In this document: piece by piece, positions 1 to 11,000 of the stretch | Position numbering within the stretch: the first letter of the stretch is position 1 | Layout of the letters: each line of letters starts with the position of its first letter | Source of the DNA: Harmonia axyridis | Taxonomy: Eukaryota > Arthropoda > Insecta > Coleoptera > Coccinellidae | NCBI RefSeq assembly: GCF_914767665.1 | Contig: NC_059502.1 | Location: 26,678,812 to 26,742,811 of the forward strand | Length of the DNA stretch: 64,000 nt | Direction of reading: 5' to 3' | The notes under the pieces: generated by a model | Database searches by the model: none | What the model was told of the DNA's origin: nothing | Seen by the model: only the letters and a program-made list of their open reading frames with translations | Made by a program: the position numbers and the translations under genes

Positions 1-341
1 TCTGCATGACAGAATGATTTTTTATATTTGTTTTCGTTCCAAGGAAGCTGTAATCACAGCCGATATAAAAAAAGTTTCGATAGCTGGAATGTGCGGATAT
101 AGTGAAACAAGTCTACCGTCTTTTACAAACCATTTTTCAGTGATACATTGTAGATCAATGTAAAAACGGTCTCGTTCCTCCAAAGTCACTTGGAGGAAGC
201 AGAATATTACGATTATGCAAGGGTTGTCCAAGTTTCAAGAAATTACTTCGTGGACAGTGAATTTATTGTCTAACAATACTAATAATAAGTATTGAGTGAT
301 ATTAAACAGATCGCGGTATCCACTTCAAAGGGATATCTGGC

Positions 342-665
342 CAACCAATAATAATAATAATAACAGTACTTTATTGCATATGCAATTGGCCATCGACCAA
401 GTGTCCTTCAGCCTGTATTTTAACAATTTTTGGTACATTGAATTTGTTAAAGGTAAAAGGTTATTATCATTTCATTTTTTCATATCAAGCTTTTGATTTT
501 TGCTATAAGTGGGAGTTCTGGATGTTTTCTCTTAGATGTATTCCTTCTGTCTTCCTGGTATTGAGAAATCACTTAATCCAACTGAAGTAACCTATTATAG
601 AATGCCTTATTCAGTCTGCTCATTCTTATCTCAATAGGTTCTATTCTGGTATTCAGATAAAGAAG
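342..665 (-). pseudogene. 3' end of a non-LTR retrotransposon (ORF2 C-terminus and TAA tail)
   Basis: A short AAT/TAA microsatellite at about 345-362 is followed, read on the minus strand, by an eroded reading frame ending in residues such as RIEPIEIRMSRLNKAFYNRL. That pattern resembles the extreme C-terminus of endonuclease/reverse transcriptase polyproteins. A TAA-type tail directly after the ORF is the usual 3' end of Jockey-superclade elements, which insert 5'-truncated. No RT motif is present, so only the last ~100 codons remain, with stops inside. The clade cannot be fixed. This is a dead-on-arrival copy. Confidence 0.5.
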
Positions 666-1960
666 ACTGTTTGGAGGATTATGGCCAACCATTTTTATGG
701 ACTAGTTCAAGTGACTTTATATACTATACCTGCACTACAGTCAAAGAGATAATTTCGATGTTCTCAAACTCGAGACTTTACAATGCATAACAGCAATAGA
801 TGAAAGTATAAAATTATGAGATAATTTTGTTTTTGGGAAAAAATTGAAATATAAAACACTGAGTTCGTTACCCATGCAGCTTTACACTTATAGTGTTTTC
901 GAGCTCAAGAAAATTTTTTTCTTCATAGGTATTACCTTAAGTGTTACTGAGTATAAATAGTGACATTGTCTTCGAAAGATTATTAGGCTGACTCAATATT
1001 GAATTTAATGAGTAGTGGGAGAACGTACGAAAATTATTAAAAGCATTGAATTCAAATGTCGACTTAACTTTCATCTAAGGCAATAATTAAAAATCCACAT
1101 CTCTTCGTCAACTTTCTTCAGCTCTGTTTCGACGTGAGATCTTCCCTAATCACTTCCTCTGATCTTTAACGCAGTTTACCCTCCACTCGTCAGTACACCG
1201 AAGAGGCGTACCGGACAAATTACCATCGTACTACTTAAATGGTGGCCCATTTGAATTTTACAACTGGCGGTAATTATTGCGGTCGAATTTCGATATCAAA
1301 CGCGGCAAATAAAAGGCAGCAAGTTAGCAGGCCGGTTTTACGGATGAACAATCGCCAGTGACTCATATTTTGCTGGTTAATGCAATTCCCTGCACGTAGT
1401 GCGGTTGTGGGTGTGCAAGAGAGACAGTGAGGTCATCCCGCATTACGTCTTATCATCTTAAATTAATATGTTTTCACTGCGCGCTCGTGGCCATATCTCT
1501 ATTATTAATTGGCCTATTTAGTTGCCACGAAGCCAGTCCGTAACAATGATGCTTTGAACTTACGAGCGGATATGAGGCTTTATGCACTTGCGAATTCAAT
1601 GAAACATGAAACGTTAACTACGAAATGGAATAACTTGTTGTGTTAGCGCCGCTTGGGAGTTTACAGCTACCGCGTTAAGTTTTTGCAGTTTCCTGCTCTG
1701 GTTGATCTTCGAGATTCTGCAGTGGTGGATGGGAGTAAATGGCTTGAAGCCATTTGATTGGGTTGTCGCTAGAAGACGACATTTCCTATATTATGAAATT
1801 TGCATTTGTCTAGGATATTCAGGGACGAGCGCAGTCCAAGATGCACCCATGACATAGGCAAATATTATAATTGCGCCCCTTCTTATTTCTATTTACCTGC
1901 AAAACTGCAAACAAAAAATTTTATCTTTCATATAAAGAGGAATAAAAGAAATATGATTAT
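666..1960. other. Non-coding stretch with a GC-richer island (about 1100-1760)
   Basis: No gene or transposon signature is visible. From about 1100 to 1760 the composition is more balanced and non-repetitive than the surroundings, with many homeodomain-type cores (TAATTA). Nothing translates over any length. This is compatible with unique host intergenic or intronic regulatory DNA, but that is inference only. Confidence 0.3.
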
Positions 1961-1964
1961 TTAC

Positions 1965-3680
1965 TGAAACGAATTAAAGTAAATATGAAGAGAAAATTAA
2001 TAGCTCCGACAAAAGAGCCAAGTGCATGTGGTCTATCTTCCGAGAGATCAGAGGTCAAAACAATGACACGGACATACATTTACCCTATAACTTGAAGACT
2101 GGCTAATGACTTCAACATGCATTTTGTCACCTCTGCTCCAGCTGCTAAAGCAGGAATTTAGACATGACATTAAAGACCGAGATAGATCAGTTTTCTTCCA
2201 TCGAACCAACGAAGTTGAACTCCTTCATAAAATAAATTCATTCAGAAATAAATTGAGCTCTGGAGTAGATGGTATACCCAAGACTGTTATAAAGTACACC
2301 GCAGAAGAGATTATCAGTCCTTTGAACTTCATCATTAGTAAATTCCATTCTCAAGAAAGGAGATAAGGAGAAAATAGAGAATTATAGACCTATCCCATTG
2401 CGGCCATCATTCTCCAAAATATTGGAAGCTGTGATGTTGAGGAGATTGTCTAGCTTTCTTGAAGAAGTTATTGCTGACTCCCAACATGGTTTTAGACGAG
2501 GAAAATCTACTGAGACAGCCATATATAGTTTCCTGCAAAACATCCACCAAGCACTATAAAACGGAAAGATCACCATCGGACTTTTTCTAGATCTATCTAA
2601 GGCCTTTGATGCATTGTCCCTCGACTACATCATAGATAAGCTAAAATCATATGGAATAAGAGGGCCCGGTTTGGCTTGGTTCAAGTCTTACCTTTCAAAC
2701 AGAAAGCAAATGACTACTGTAGGGAAAGATGGAGCAACTGAAATGTCAGATGTAATCAATGTCACTTTGGGAATACCTCAAGGAAGTATTTTAGGCCCAA
2801 TACTTTTTATAATTTTCGCTAATGACTTTGATGACATAAAAGAGGATTTTGACAACGTAGAAATTGTGAGATATGCAGATGACAAGAAGTATTAAAGCCA
2901 ATACATACCCTGAAGCTGTTTCAAAGACTCAATTGGTCATGTGCAATGCTGGTAACTGGTTCAGATCAAATGGTCTACTTCTCAATGACAAAAAAACTAA
3001 GTCAGTTTTATTCAAAACTAGCCATTCCGTATTCATCACACCGGACAAAATGATTTTGGAAGAGATTCCAATAGAACTTTTCTCATCTATCAAGTTCCTT
3101 GGTGTTCATCTAGATAAAATTTTAAATCGGACAAAACACATTGAAGAGGTATGCAAATGACTTTCAAGTATTTGCTTCTCGATGAGGGTGATATCAGGTT
3201 ACCTATTTTTTTTTTCACCATGAAAACGATATACTATAGAGTCTTCGAATCCAGAGTTCGTTACGGCATATTATTTTATGGTTCCTCAAAAAAGCTGTAT
3301 GATGTCATAGTTATGCAGAAAAGAATCTTGAGGATAATGCTTAAGCTGAAACCACTAGAGTCATGCAGAGGGAGGTTCAGGGATAATGGGATTCTGACAG
3401 TCCATATTCCATAACAATAGAAATGATTTCACTGAAGAAGCACCTAAAATACTTCATACTCGAAATCTAGAAATAGCATACCCAAAACATCATCTCTCAT
3501 CCACTGCAAAAAGTGCTCATTACTCCTGCATAAGGTACTTCAACAAGTTGGCTATACCATCAAGAAGAGAAACAAATTACAAGAGATTCAAAAATTATTA
3601 TTTTGACGATATTTCGATTCAATGCTTTCACTTGTGAAATTTTGATTATGAAATAAATGGCATTTATTATTATTATTTAT
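1965..3680 (+). pseudogene. Decayed non-LTR retrotransposon, reverse transcriptase region
   Basis: Several frames together give a reverse transcriptase. The order is: NSFRNKLSSGVDGIPKTVIK near 2236-2295; a fingers block with NYRPI near 2377-2400; QHGFRRGKSTE near 2481-2513; FLDLSKAFDAL near 2584-2616 (first catalytic Asp); GIPQGSILGPILF near 2770-2808; and the YADD box near 2872-2883. A C-terminal piece with RVRYGILFYGS lies near 3256-3290. No endonuclease is present, so the copy is 5' truncated. Stops and frameshifts occur at about 2557, 2893 and 3158. It ends in an ATT microsatellite at about 3662-3680. Jockey/CR1-like by motifs. Confidence 0.8.
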
Positions 3681-3774
3681 TTCTTTTTGTTTTTCCTTAT
3701 GCTCACTCAAATTTAAAATCAAATAATTGTATCATCACATCTCTTCCAATTCCATATCATTCATTTCAGGCCGA

Positions 3775-4265
3775 GAAAATCGGCAACTATTTGGTTATAG
3801 CGATGAGAATTGACTGTTTGAGTCACACCATCTTCATTTCTGAAGAAGTACTGGCCAATCACCCTACTAGACCATACTGCATACCAAACAGTGACTTTTT
3901 GCGGAGAAAAAGGTCTCTCAGCAGTTGCAAGAGGATTTTCAGGGCCCCATATGTGACAATTTTGCTTGTTTGCATAGCCACCGAGTGAAGAATGCGCTTA
4001 GTCGCTGAAAAAAACTAGATGCGAAAAATCGTCTTCCCAATGTTGTTGTCCAAGCGCCGAATCGGCATAATTTACCCGTAATGCGCGAAATGGACCTCCA
4101 ATTGACAGCAAATACTGATTTTGCGGATACATCAATCAGCAAAATATTGCTTTTCCTGCCTAGGCAGCAAACCGACCACCTTCCGACATTTTCTGACAAT
4201 TAATATTTTTTGCCACCTTCCTTATTTCTGGTGGAGTAAGTACTTCTAAGTCGCTATCACTGTCC
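3775..4265 (-). pseudogene. DUF4817-type mariner-like transposase fragment
   Basis: On the minus strand an eroded frame reads a DDE-transposase middle domain: a phenylalanine-rich segment, KQAKLSHMGPENPLATAERP, then KVTVWYAVWSSRVIGQYFF. That is the TVWCAV..GIIGPYFFE block of mariner-like transposases abundant in insects, whose N-terminus carries a DUF4817 helix-turn-helix. The first catalytic Asp region (SDEAHF) is degraded and the downstream aspartates are missing. No terminal repeats were found. It sits in the narrow gap between two LINE remnants. Confidence 0.6.
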
Positions 4266-4339
4266 ATAACATAAATATATTCGATATTTTTTCAAAAAAG
4301 TGTCAGATGTTTCATAAGTTGTCAAACTTTAATTATCAT

Positions 4340-5440
4340 GGACATATGTATATTGCAACAGCATTAGTCTTGTTATATTATTCTAAGGCATTTGATACGA
4401 TCTCTCATAAGTTGAACTTGCCATGTTGTATTTCGTAGGATTCTCTGATGATGCAGTAGCATTGTTTCGGAGCTACCTTCCTTTCAGAAGTCAGCGTGTC
4501 AAAATCAATGGTTATCTGTCTGATCCTTTGCCTATTTCCAAAGGGGTGCCACAGGGGTCCCTTCTGGGTCCCCTGCTTTTCATAATTTATACTCACATGT
4601 TTGGAAGATTCCTACAATTTTGTAATGCCCATTTTTATGCTGATGACACTCAGTTCTATCTCAGTTTTGATGCTGGTGATGTTGACGAATGAGTCAAGTA
4701 GTTGAATCATGACCTTGCAACCATCCAGGAGATATCTGAGCAACACAACCTTTCGATTAACTCCAGTAAATCTTGTGCAATACTTTTCGGCAATCAGTCT
4801 GTATATGATAGGTTGAGTGAGGTGATCCATTTTTTCATTGGTGGTGATGAGATTCCTATTGTAAAGAATGTTCGTTACCTTGGTTTTATTATGGACAATT
4901 CTTTTCGTTTCAGGTTACATATCGCAAGCTGTATTAGGCGCTCGCTGTATGCCTTGAGGATTATCTATCCTCACCGATCTATTTTGCCTGTTGAGGTAAA
5001 GAGGACAGTTTGTGATTCCTTGGTATTATCCAACTTTAATTATTGCTCACAGGTTTTTTTTTCTTGTTTGAATCAAGAGACCTTTAGCTCTATCCAAAGA
5101 ATTCAAAATTCTTGCTTGAGATTCATATGTGAAATTCGAAAGTTTGAACGTATAAGCCATAAATTGGTGGATATCAGGTGGTTGCACATGCGTACCAGAT
5201 TTTTGGTGGAGGCTTTAGTCTGTTACCACCATATTCTAATATCTAAAAAACCATCGTATCTGTATCGAAAGATAACATTCAGGTCTGATGTACATAATCT
5301 TAACACACGTAGTAGAGGACTTATATCCCCTCTTCCTCATAGGCTATCACTATTTTCTGAAAGATCTTTTAGTTTTTCCATCTACAGATTTTATAACAGA
5401 TATATTTGTAGTTCATTTATAGATTTGTCTATATAATATT
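4340..5440 (+). pseudogene. 5'-truncated Jockey-superclade reverse transcriptase
   Basis: The element begins inside the RT palm with YSKAFDTISHK (about 4379-4412). It continues with a 4423-4692 open frame containing GVPQGSLLGPLLF and FYADDTQFY, the catalytic YADD box. A frame break near 4690 separates this from a 244-codon open frame (4702-5436). That frame holds the thumb and C-terminal region: SKSCAILFG, VRYLGFIMDNSFRFRLHI, VLSNFNYCSQVFF, and a terminal NLNTRSRGLISPLPHR motif typical of CR1/Jockey-like proteins. Two substitutions or indels are enough to inactivate it, so it is younger than the copy at 1965-3680. The 3' UTR probably runs to about 5820. Confidence 0.85.
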
Positions 5441-5825
5441 TCAAAGCTGAAGTCAGGGATGTACTTTATAGATATCAGTGCGGGCTCAGTAATCTGTAAT
5501 TTTTTTGTCATATGACTCACTTATATGTAAATTTTGAAACAAACTGGAAAGTTATTGAAATTTTTTCTTTGTGTTTCGTTATTTTTTTTTTTCAATCATT
5601 ATTGTCTCGAGGTGTATAAAAGTTTGTGGGAATTGTAATAATTTCTAAATACAATATCCTTCATATATGATTATGAACAATCGAAGAAAAAATTATATGT
5701 TTAACTTGGCAGCAAACTAGATTGAAGGTCTTGACTGATTTCCTGGCCTCGCTTTGCCCGGCAATGAGCTATCAGTTGCGGCAGTCAATCTACTACTTTG
5801 CTGTCTAATAAAACAAAGAACTATT
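5441..5825 (+). other. Probable 3' UTR of the upstream retrotransposon
   Basis: No ORF. T-rich sequence follows the 244-codon frame and ends near an AATAAAAC run at about 5806, which could be the polyadenylation end. The boundary is a guess. Confidence 0.3.
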
Positions 5826-5920
5826 TTTATTAAGTTTTTACTATGTTAACAAGTTCAGCATATCGTTACATTGCTATCCTTCAACTAAACGCTTCGGATG
5901 ACTGTTCTGTTTGACATATG

Positions 5921-6285
5921 CAGGGCTGCCGCCAGGAGCGGCATACCGGACATTTTGCTGGGGCACCAAATTGTAGAAGCGCAATGTCAGTTAATAAAAC
6001 AAAACTTTTGCACTTTTTTTAAGAACCACGTTGTTATTTACTATAATCTTATGAATAAAGCGTCGTACTTTTGAAGAATGCAGGACTTTTTTTATTGAAA
6101 TCGACAAAACATCGTTTGATAAATTTGACCAGGTAATTTTGAATTGAAAAATACGATTTCATATGATATCAAAAACATGTCTGAGAGGAACAGAGGCTTC
6201 TTCGAAGAAAATTCGTATAAGTTAGGCAAAGCAGGGCGGCGAAATTTTATTTTGCCAGGGCGCAAAATGTTTGGCGGCGTCCCTG
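5921..6285. mobile_element. hAT-like MITE, 365 bp
   Basis: The ends read CAGGGCTGCCGCCAGG on the left and, reverse-complemented, CAGGGACGCCGCCAAA on the right. This is a 14 bp terminal inverted repeat with 2 mismatches. The flanks are GACATATG and GAGATATG, an 8 bp target duplication with one difference. An 8 bp duplication and CAGGG ends are what hAT elements produce. There is no coding capacity inside, so this is a non-autonomous derivative that would need a hAT transposase in trans. Confidence 0.75.
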
Positions 6286-7420
6286 GAGATATGTCATGGA
6301 AATAGAGATGTGAACTCCGAATTCTGACATGTATAACCCAGTACTAGCATCTCTTATAGCAAAATGTTTAAAAACATATTTAAATAGTAGTAACCCTTTC
6401 CTGATTCAGGAGAGTTTTGAACAAAACTGTTATTTATATGTTTTCAAATCCAATTAAAGATTCACATCGATGAATTCATACATCTGAATTTTCGGATTGA
6501 GCTAATTGTCACCATTTATCGTGTATAATCAATAGCTTTCTGTAATCCTATTATAAATGAATCATCCGTCTTAATCTTAAAGAAGGAAACATCCAAATTC
6601 GGTCGATTATTCTGTCAGAATCCATTTGGCGGGCCATGTTCTTTTGACCCACCTCAATTATACCACTGCTAGAATTCTCTGCACACTTACCCATTACTCA
6701 CTCCAGTCGTACCACTTTAATTAATATCAATTAGGCTAGTTCAGCCACTTCATCATGTCATTAAGATATGTAGTTTCATCAAACTGAAATATTCACGGGA
6801 AAATAAACTTAACACATTTTGTTCTTGGCCTTATTAATCAAAACGACCTATTCGTCTACGTCTTGCTTAATATCACATTGAATGGGCTCGAGATGGCGTC
6901 TTCCGCGATAGAAACCAGAATGATATGCCAGCACTTACAGAGCTATATCCCAGAGTCGCCAGACTTTACTTATTTTCTGATTAACAAAATGTAATGCTTT
7001 GAGTAGTGTTAGGATATAGTGTACACACATCGTCAAAAGTTTTGGCCTCCTAGGTTTCTCAAGAAATGAATAATCTATGTTTTGAAAATAACATGAATAT
7101 TCTCTCTATTTCATCTGCAATATATTTGATTTTAAAAAATATTTGTTTGTTATTCTTTGTTTCATGCAGGATGAGACAAAAAAGGAAGAAATCTGAATTT
7201 ATCGATTATTTATTTTTGATTAATTATAGATATTCCAAATTCAATAGTCCATATTGCCTCCTCTTCTTTCAGTCAACTACCCAATACGCCTACGCATCCC
7301 ACGAATAGTCATTAATGAAATTTTTAGGCATACCGTTGCATTCTTCCTGAAGTGTTACTCAATTCCTGAATAGTTGGAGGTGGATTTTGATGATTGGATA
7401 TTGCTCTTTCTAAGTAATCA
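6286..7420. other. Unassigned AT-rich DNA
   Basis: No supported gene. Short open frames (for example 7066-7308) have low-complexity composition and no recognisable motif. Confidence 0.3.
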
Positions 7421-7424
7421 CAAG

Positions 7425-8335
7425 AAAAGTAGGCACCGGACTTTGAAAGGGCACAAATGAAGTTCAAGATCGAACTCTAAGACTTATGGCCATTAGAGAC
7501 CGATTTGAGACAACTCGGTCTTTGGCTGATGTGTGGTTAGGAGAACAAGGCCATCCTGTAACTATTTACCGCAAGATGAGGTCCTTTGGACATTTTCGAC
7601 TCCATCTTATGTTATCTCTGATGGTTGAGCATCGCCGGAAACGATTACAGTGGCAGAGAAAATCAACATTGGAATATCGAATGGCATCAGGTCGTCTTTT
7701 CTGATGAATCCCGATTCTCGTTGGGTGCACAAGATGGATGAAGAAGGGTTAGACAGTAGGTGTTATGGTAGACGTTAGACAGTAGGCGATATGGTAGAAG
7801 ACCTTTAGTCTTCATTCGAACAGCGCTGCGTTACCTTCAAGAAATTGTGGAGCCATATTTATTCCCTTACCTTAACCGGCTCATGAATCCAATATTTCAG
7901 TAAGATAACGCCCGAGCTCATGTTGCCAGAGTTAATTTATACTTTTTCGAAGCGACCCATGTGAATCTTTTGCCATGGCCGCCCAGATCCCCTGATCTTT
8001 CACCCATTTAGCATGTGTGGGACATCATGGGTAGAAGGCTTGGAAATTTACCCCAGCCCCCACGGACTTTGGTGGCTCTGAGACATAGTACAAATAGCTT
8101 GGGATAGTATCCCTCAAGAAGAAATAGACCATCCTATTGCATCAATGCCGAGACGTGTTGTGGAGTGTATAGATAATCGCGGTATTAAAAAAAATTGTAA
8201 ACCCTTCGTTTTTTTTTTCAAAATTTCAATCATTTACTCCTTGCTATATATTATCTATGCTATACCAAAAAAAAATTAAGATTTAAACAGCTCATTCTGG
8301 GTGTTGCAGTTTCTTTGTCAGTTAGTATATTTTCT
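7425..8335 (+). mobile_element. Tc1-like transposon, decayed, left end missing
   Basis: The plus strand encodes a Tc1/mariner-superfamily transposase in pieces. A DNA-binding segment (7486-7704: RDRFETTRSLADVWLGEQGH) is followed by a DDE block with FSDESRFSLGA near 7700-7732. Later come a DNARAHVARVN block near 7909-7940 and LLPWPPRSPDLSP near 7966-8005 (second Asp region). The right end AGCTCATTCTGGGTGTTGC...CTTTGTCAGTTAGTATA at about 8289-8331 matches the terminal sequence of the opposite-strand copy at 25957-27076. A left inverted repeat is not recognisable; homology starts near 7425. Multiple frameshifts mean it is inactive. Confidence 0.8.
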
Positions 8336-8371
8336 ACGCATTTCTTGGTCAGCTGTTCTTGAGTCAACTGA

Positions 8372-8980
8372 ATATTATATAATAATATAATATAATAAAC
8401 AACAGCATCAAAGAATTACATGTCAGGTCAAAAATGAAAAAAAAACACATTTCAGTTCTTGAAGAATTCTTCCAATGAATATACTGTATTCTCTGCTTCA
8501 CATTATTATTAAACTTCTTTTCTGATAATTGATTTACTGATTCAGGCAGTTTATTGTAGATTTTTGGACCCCAGAAATCAACATCCTGTTGGGAAAATTT
8601 CCGTCTGTGGTATGGAATGCTGAGCTTATCTCTTCCTCTAGTATTGAAAAGATGATATAGGCCATTGAATGGAAAATGGTCCAGATTTTTATGAACAAAT
8701 GTAGCGCATTCAAGAATATATACTGCTGGAATGTTTGAATCCCCAACTTTTGGAAAGGAACCTTGCAGCTGTCTGTCTGTTCGAGATTCTTGATTATCCT
8801 TAGGTATAGCTTTTTTTTTAGAGAATCAGGAGGTCATGGACTAGTGTTGAGGTACCCCATAGGAGTATTCCATATGTTGCCACATAATGGAAGTTGGCAA
8901 AATATGTAATCAGAGCTGCTTGCCTGGAAGATATTTTAATCACTGTTGATATTGAATATATAGATACGGACAGCGTGTTC
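8372..8980 (-). pseudogene. Non-LTR retrotransposon 3' fragment
   Basis: Read on the minus strand, frames join into the C-terminal part of an RT polyprotein: ITYFANFHYVATYGILLWGT (the YF..H....YGI..WG block), then LGIQTFQQYIFLNALHLF, then the HNTRGRDKL...PYHRR region, then KIYNKLPESVNQLSEKKFNN. The last is the hallmark C-terminal (L/Y)YN.LP..(V/I) motif. The 3' end is marked by an AT/TAA microsatellite at about 8375-8400. The palm domain is absent: 5' truncated. It abuts a mariner-like N-terminal fragment on the same strand. Confidence 0.75.
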
Positions 8981-8984
8981 ATCA

Positions 8985-9410
8985 TTATAAGGATGAAGAT
9001 GCAAATCTAGATGCAAACTACTCCGTAGCGTCCTGTAAGAGAGGCCCAAATATTGTGCGCATCTGGAAAAGCTTGGTTCTTCTTAAACACTTTCACTTAA
9101 AGCAACAATATTCAAGAATGTGAGTGCATTTGGATTATGTAAGATAACAGTAACATTTAGAATATCTTCGATTTTTTTACACATTCACCAATTGTGCGCT
9201 CAGATGGACTATTATGTTGACCATAATCTGCCAGTAATGCAAGAAACGTTCTTACCACCGAATCATCATTTGACTCAGGACAAAGGAAGCACCACATCGT
9301 TCCGCGATAAAAAAATTCTGCATTGCTCCCGAGCGCTCGCTCATTCATTCGCCAATTGGACAGAAAATACTATAATATTGGTGGTCTCCAAAGGTGCAAT
9401 TAGCGCATGA
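8985..9410 (-). pseudogene. Mariner-like transposase N-terminus (DUF4817 helix-turn-helix)
   Basis: Minus-strand frames give DSVVRTFLALLADYGQHNSPSERTIG (about 9178-9310), the typical DUF4817 DNA-binding region. After a gap comes SFSRCAQYLGLSYRTLRSSL and HLDLHLHPY (about 9000-9075), the second helix-turn-helix region found just before the catalytic domain. The linker and everything downstream of LHPY are lost. These are two exactly ordered blocks of one transposase, so this is an internally and 3' deleted copy of the same family seen at 3775, 22425, 27890, 31037 and 53130. Confidence 0.6.
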
Positions 9411-9697
9411 ATGAACGAGAGTTCAAAAAAAAGTCACGTCTGACGGCTGATCTTGGACTGCAAAAATAATCATCTGGCTCTCTAAGGCAATGAAATTAAC
9501 ATTTGAGCAATGGTCTCCATAGGAACTGAGTTGTTATGATATTTTTATAGGTGAATGTGATTGAGTGTACCATTTGTTGCTAATTGCTTCAAGTTCCACC
9601 GGAGGGATTGACAGGCAAGGTCGACGGCCAGGCGACAAGCGTTTTCTGCAATAATCTTTATTGAATATTTTCTTGGGGTGTTCGGAGTGTTGCTGCT

Positions 9698-11000
9698 GAA
9701 ATATACAGGGCGAGTCTTTGACTTATACATATATTTCAATAGAAGATTCCTGAGGTAGAGGTTAATTCTTTATTCCTTTATCATTTTTGCCGATTCGGCT
9801 CGGTTGAAAAGATACAGGCTGTTAAAATTCATGAAAAATAGTATATTCTAAAACAAGTTGCCGAATGTGCTCATATTCCAACACGAATGCGAAACGAGCG
9901 ACAAAGGAGCGAGTTTTCGAATAAGTGTTGGAATTGCCTTCTGCAACGAGTATTAGACGATATTTTTTCTATTTCCGTCAATTTTTGTGAGATATTGTCG
10001 AAATTCAATGAAAAATACAGATTATATAACCTAGTGACTTTTGTATTGTATCATGGCAGTTGGTGTGACTGTTATGAAAATTGACAGATTACGGAATCTG
10101 AAAATGAATCGTTTCGAATTATGAAGTAATTTACAATTATGCATTAAATTCGTGAATTATGTCTAAGGGAATCAATTTAGCACCAACAGAATTAAGAGAA
10201 ATTGCGAATAATGTTGCAAATCATTTCACTATATCCAAATTATAGATACTATATTGCCAATTATTGACGTTTGTTGAAATTTGATAGGACAAAACGAGAA
10301 ATATATCTGATAACGATGCTGTAATGAATTCACTACAGCACTGTCTTTAGAAGGGTAATGAACTCATTACGATACTGAAATATAGAAAATTATTTTTCAG
10401 TTATGTATATCTCGCAAATGGTTATATGGAAGGAAATGATTTTCGTTGATGTGATGAATATTCACCGAAATAAAATTCCATCTACATCTTCCAGTTTCTT
10501 CATTATGACCATTACGTTCTAAAAAAAAAACAGAAATTCTAAGAAGCTAACTCCCAAAAGTAAGTTGAAGGTTCATTATTGAATATATGACCATTTCGAG
10601 AAATATAATATATAATATATATTTAGAAGTATTCCTCATATATTATCGTCTAATGCTCCGTTTTCGAGTAATTTGTTCTTGAAAAAATCTATCTACTCGC
10701 TTTGGCTAAAAAACGACAAAAATAATTTTTTATGTTGTCAGTTGTCACGTCTCAAATTTCAGATGTGAAGCTTTAGTCGACTCAGTTTGGAAATAAAGTT
10801 ATTGAATAAACTCCCCTCAACTCCTTCATTTGATCAGAAATTAGGTACTCAGCTTGGCACATCTCTGGTAATATGAAGTTAACATTCTGTTTTGAAGAAT
10901 TCAGACCAATCTCACAACCTTAGTTATCAAGACCTGAAAATCCTACTGAAGACTGCTGCTACCGAACATTGATGTACATCCAAACATCACTATACAAAGA
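9698..11000 (+). mobile_element. CAGGGTGAGTC-ended non-coding element, copy 1 (split)
   Basis: The left end CAGGGCGAGTCTTTGACTTA at 9698 and the next ~135 bp match the right end of the 17938-19895 element, reverse-complemented. The homology breaks at about 9838, resumes at about 10396 (TTTTTCAGTTATGTATATCT...), and continues through about 10920-11000. The interruption is another repeat (9838-10395). No right end is recognisable, so the 3' limit is uncertain. No coding potential. Confidence 0.65.
9838..10395 (+). repeat. Dispersed ~0.55 kb repeat B, copy 1 (nested insertion)
   Basis: It starts GTATATTCTAAAACAAGTTG and ends near ACGATACTGAAATATAGAAA. A second copy in the same orientation lies at 55205-55835, clearly alignable over its whole length with small indels. 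It interrupts the element that starts at 9698, whose sequence is continuous in the other copy, so repeat B behaves as a mobile insertion. No ORF, no poly(A), and the terminal repeats are not convincing. Confidence 0.7.
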
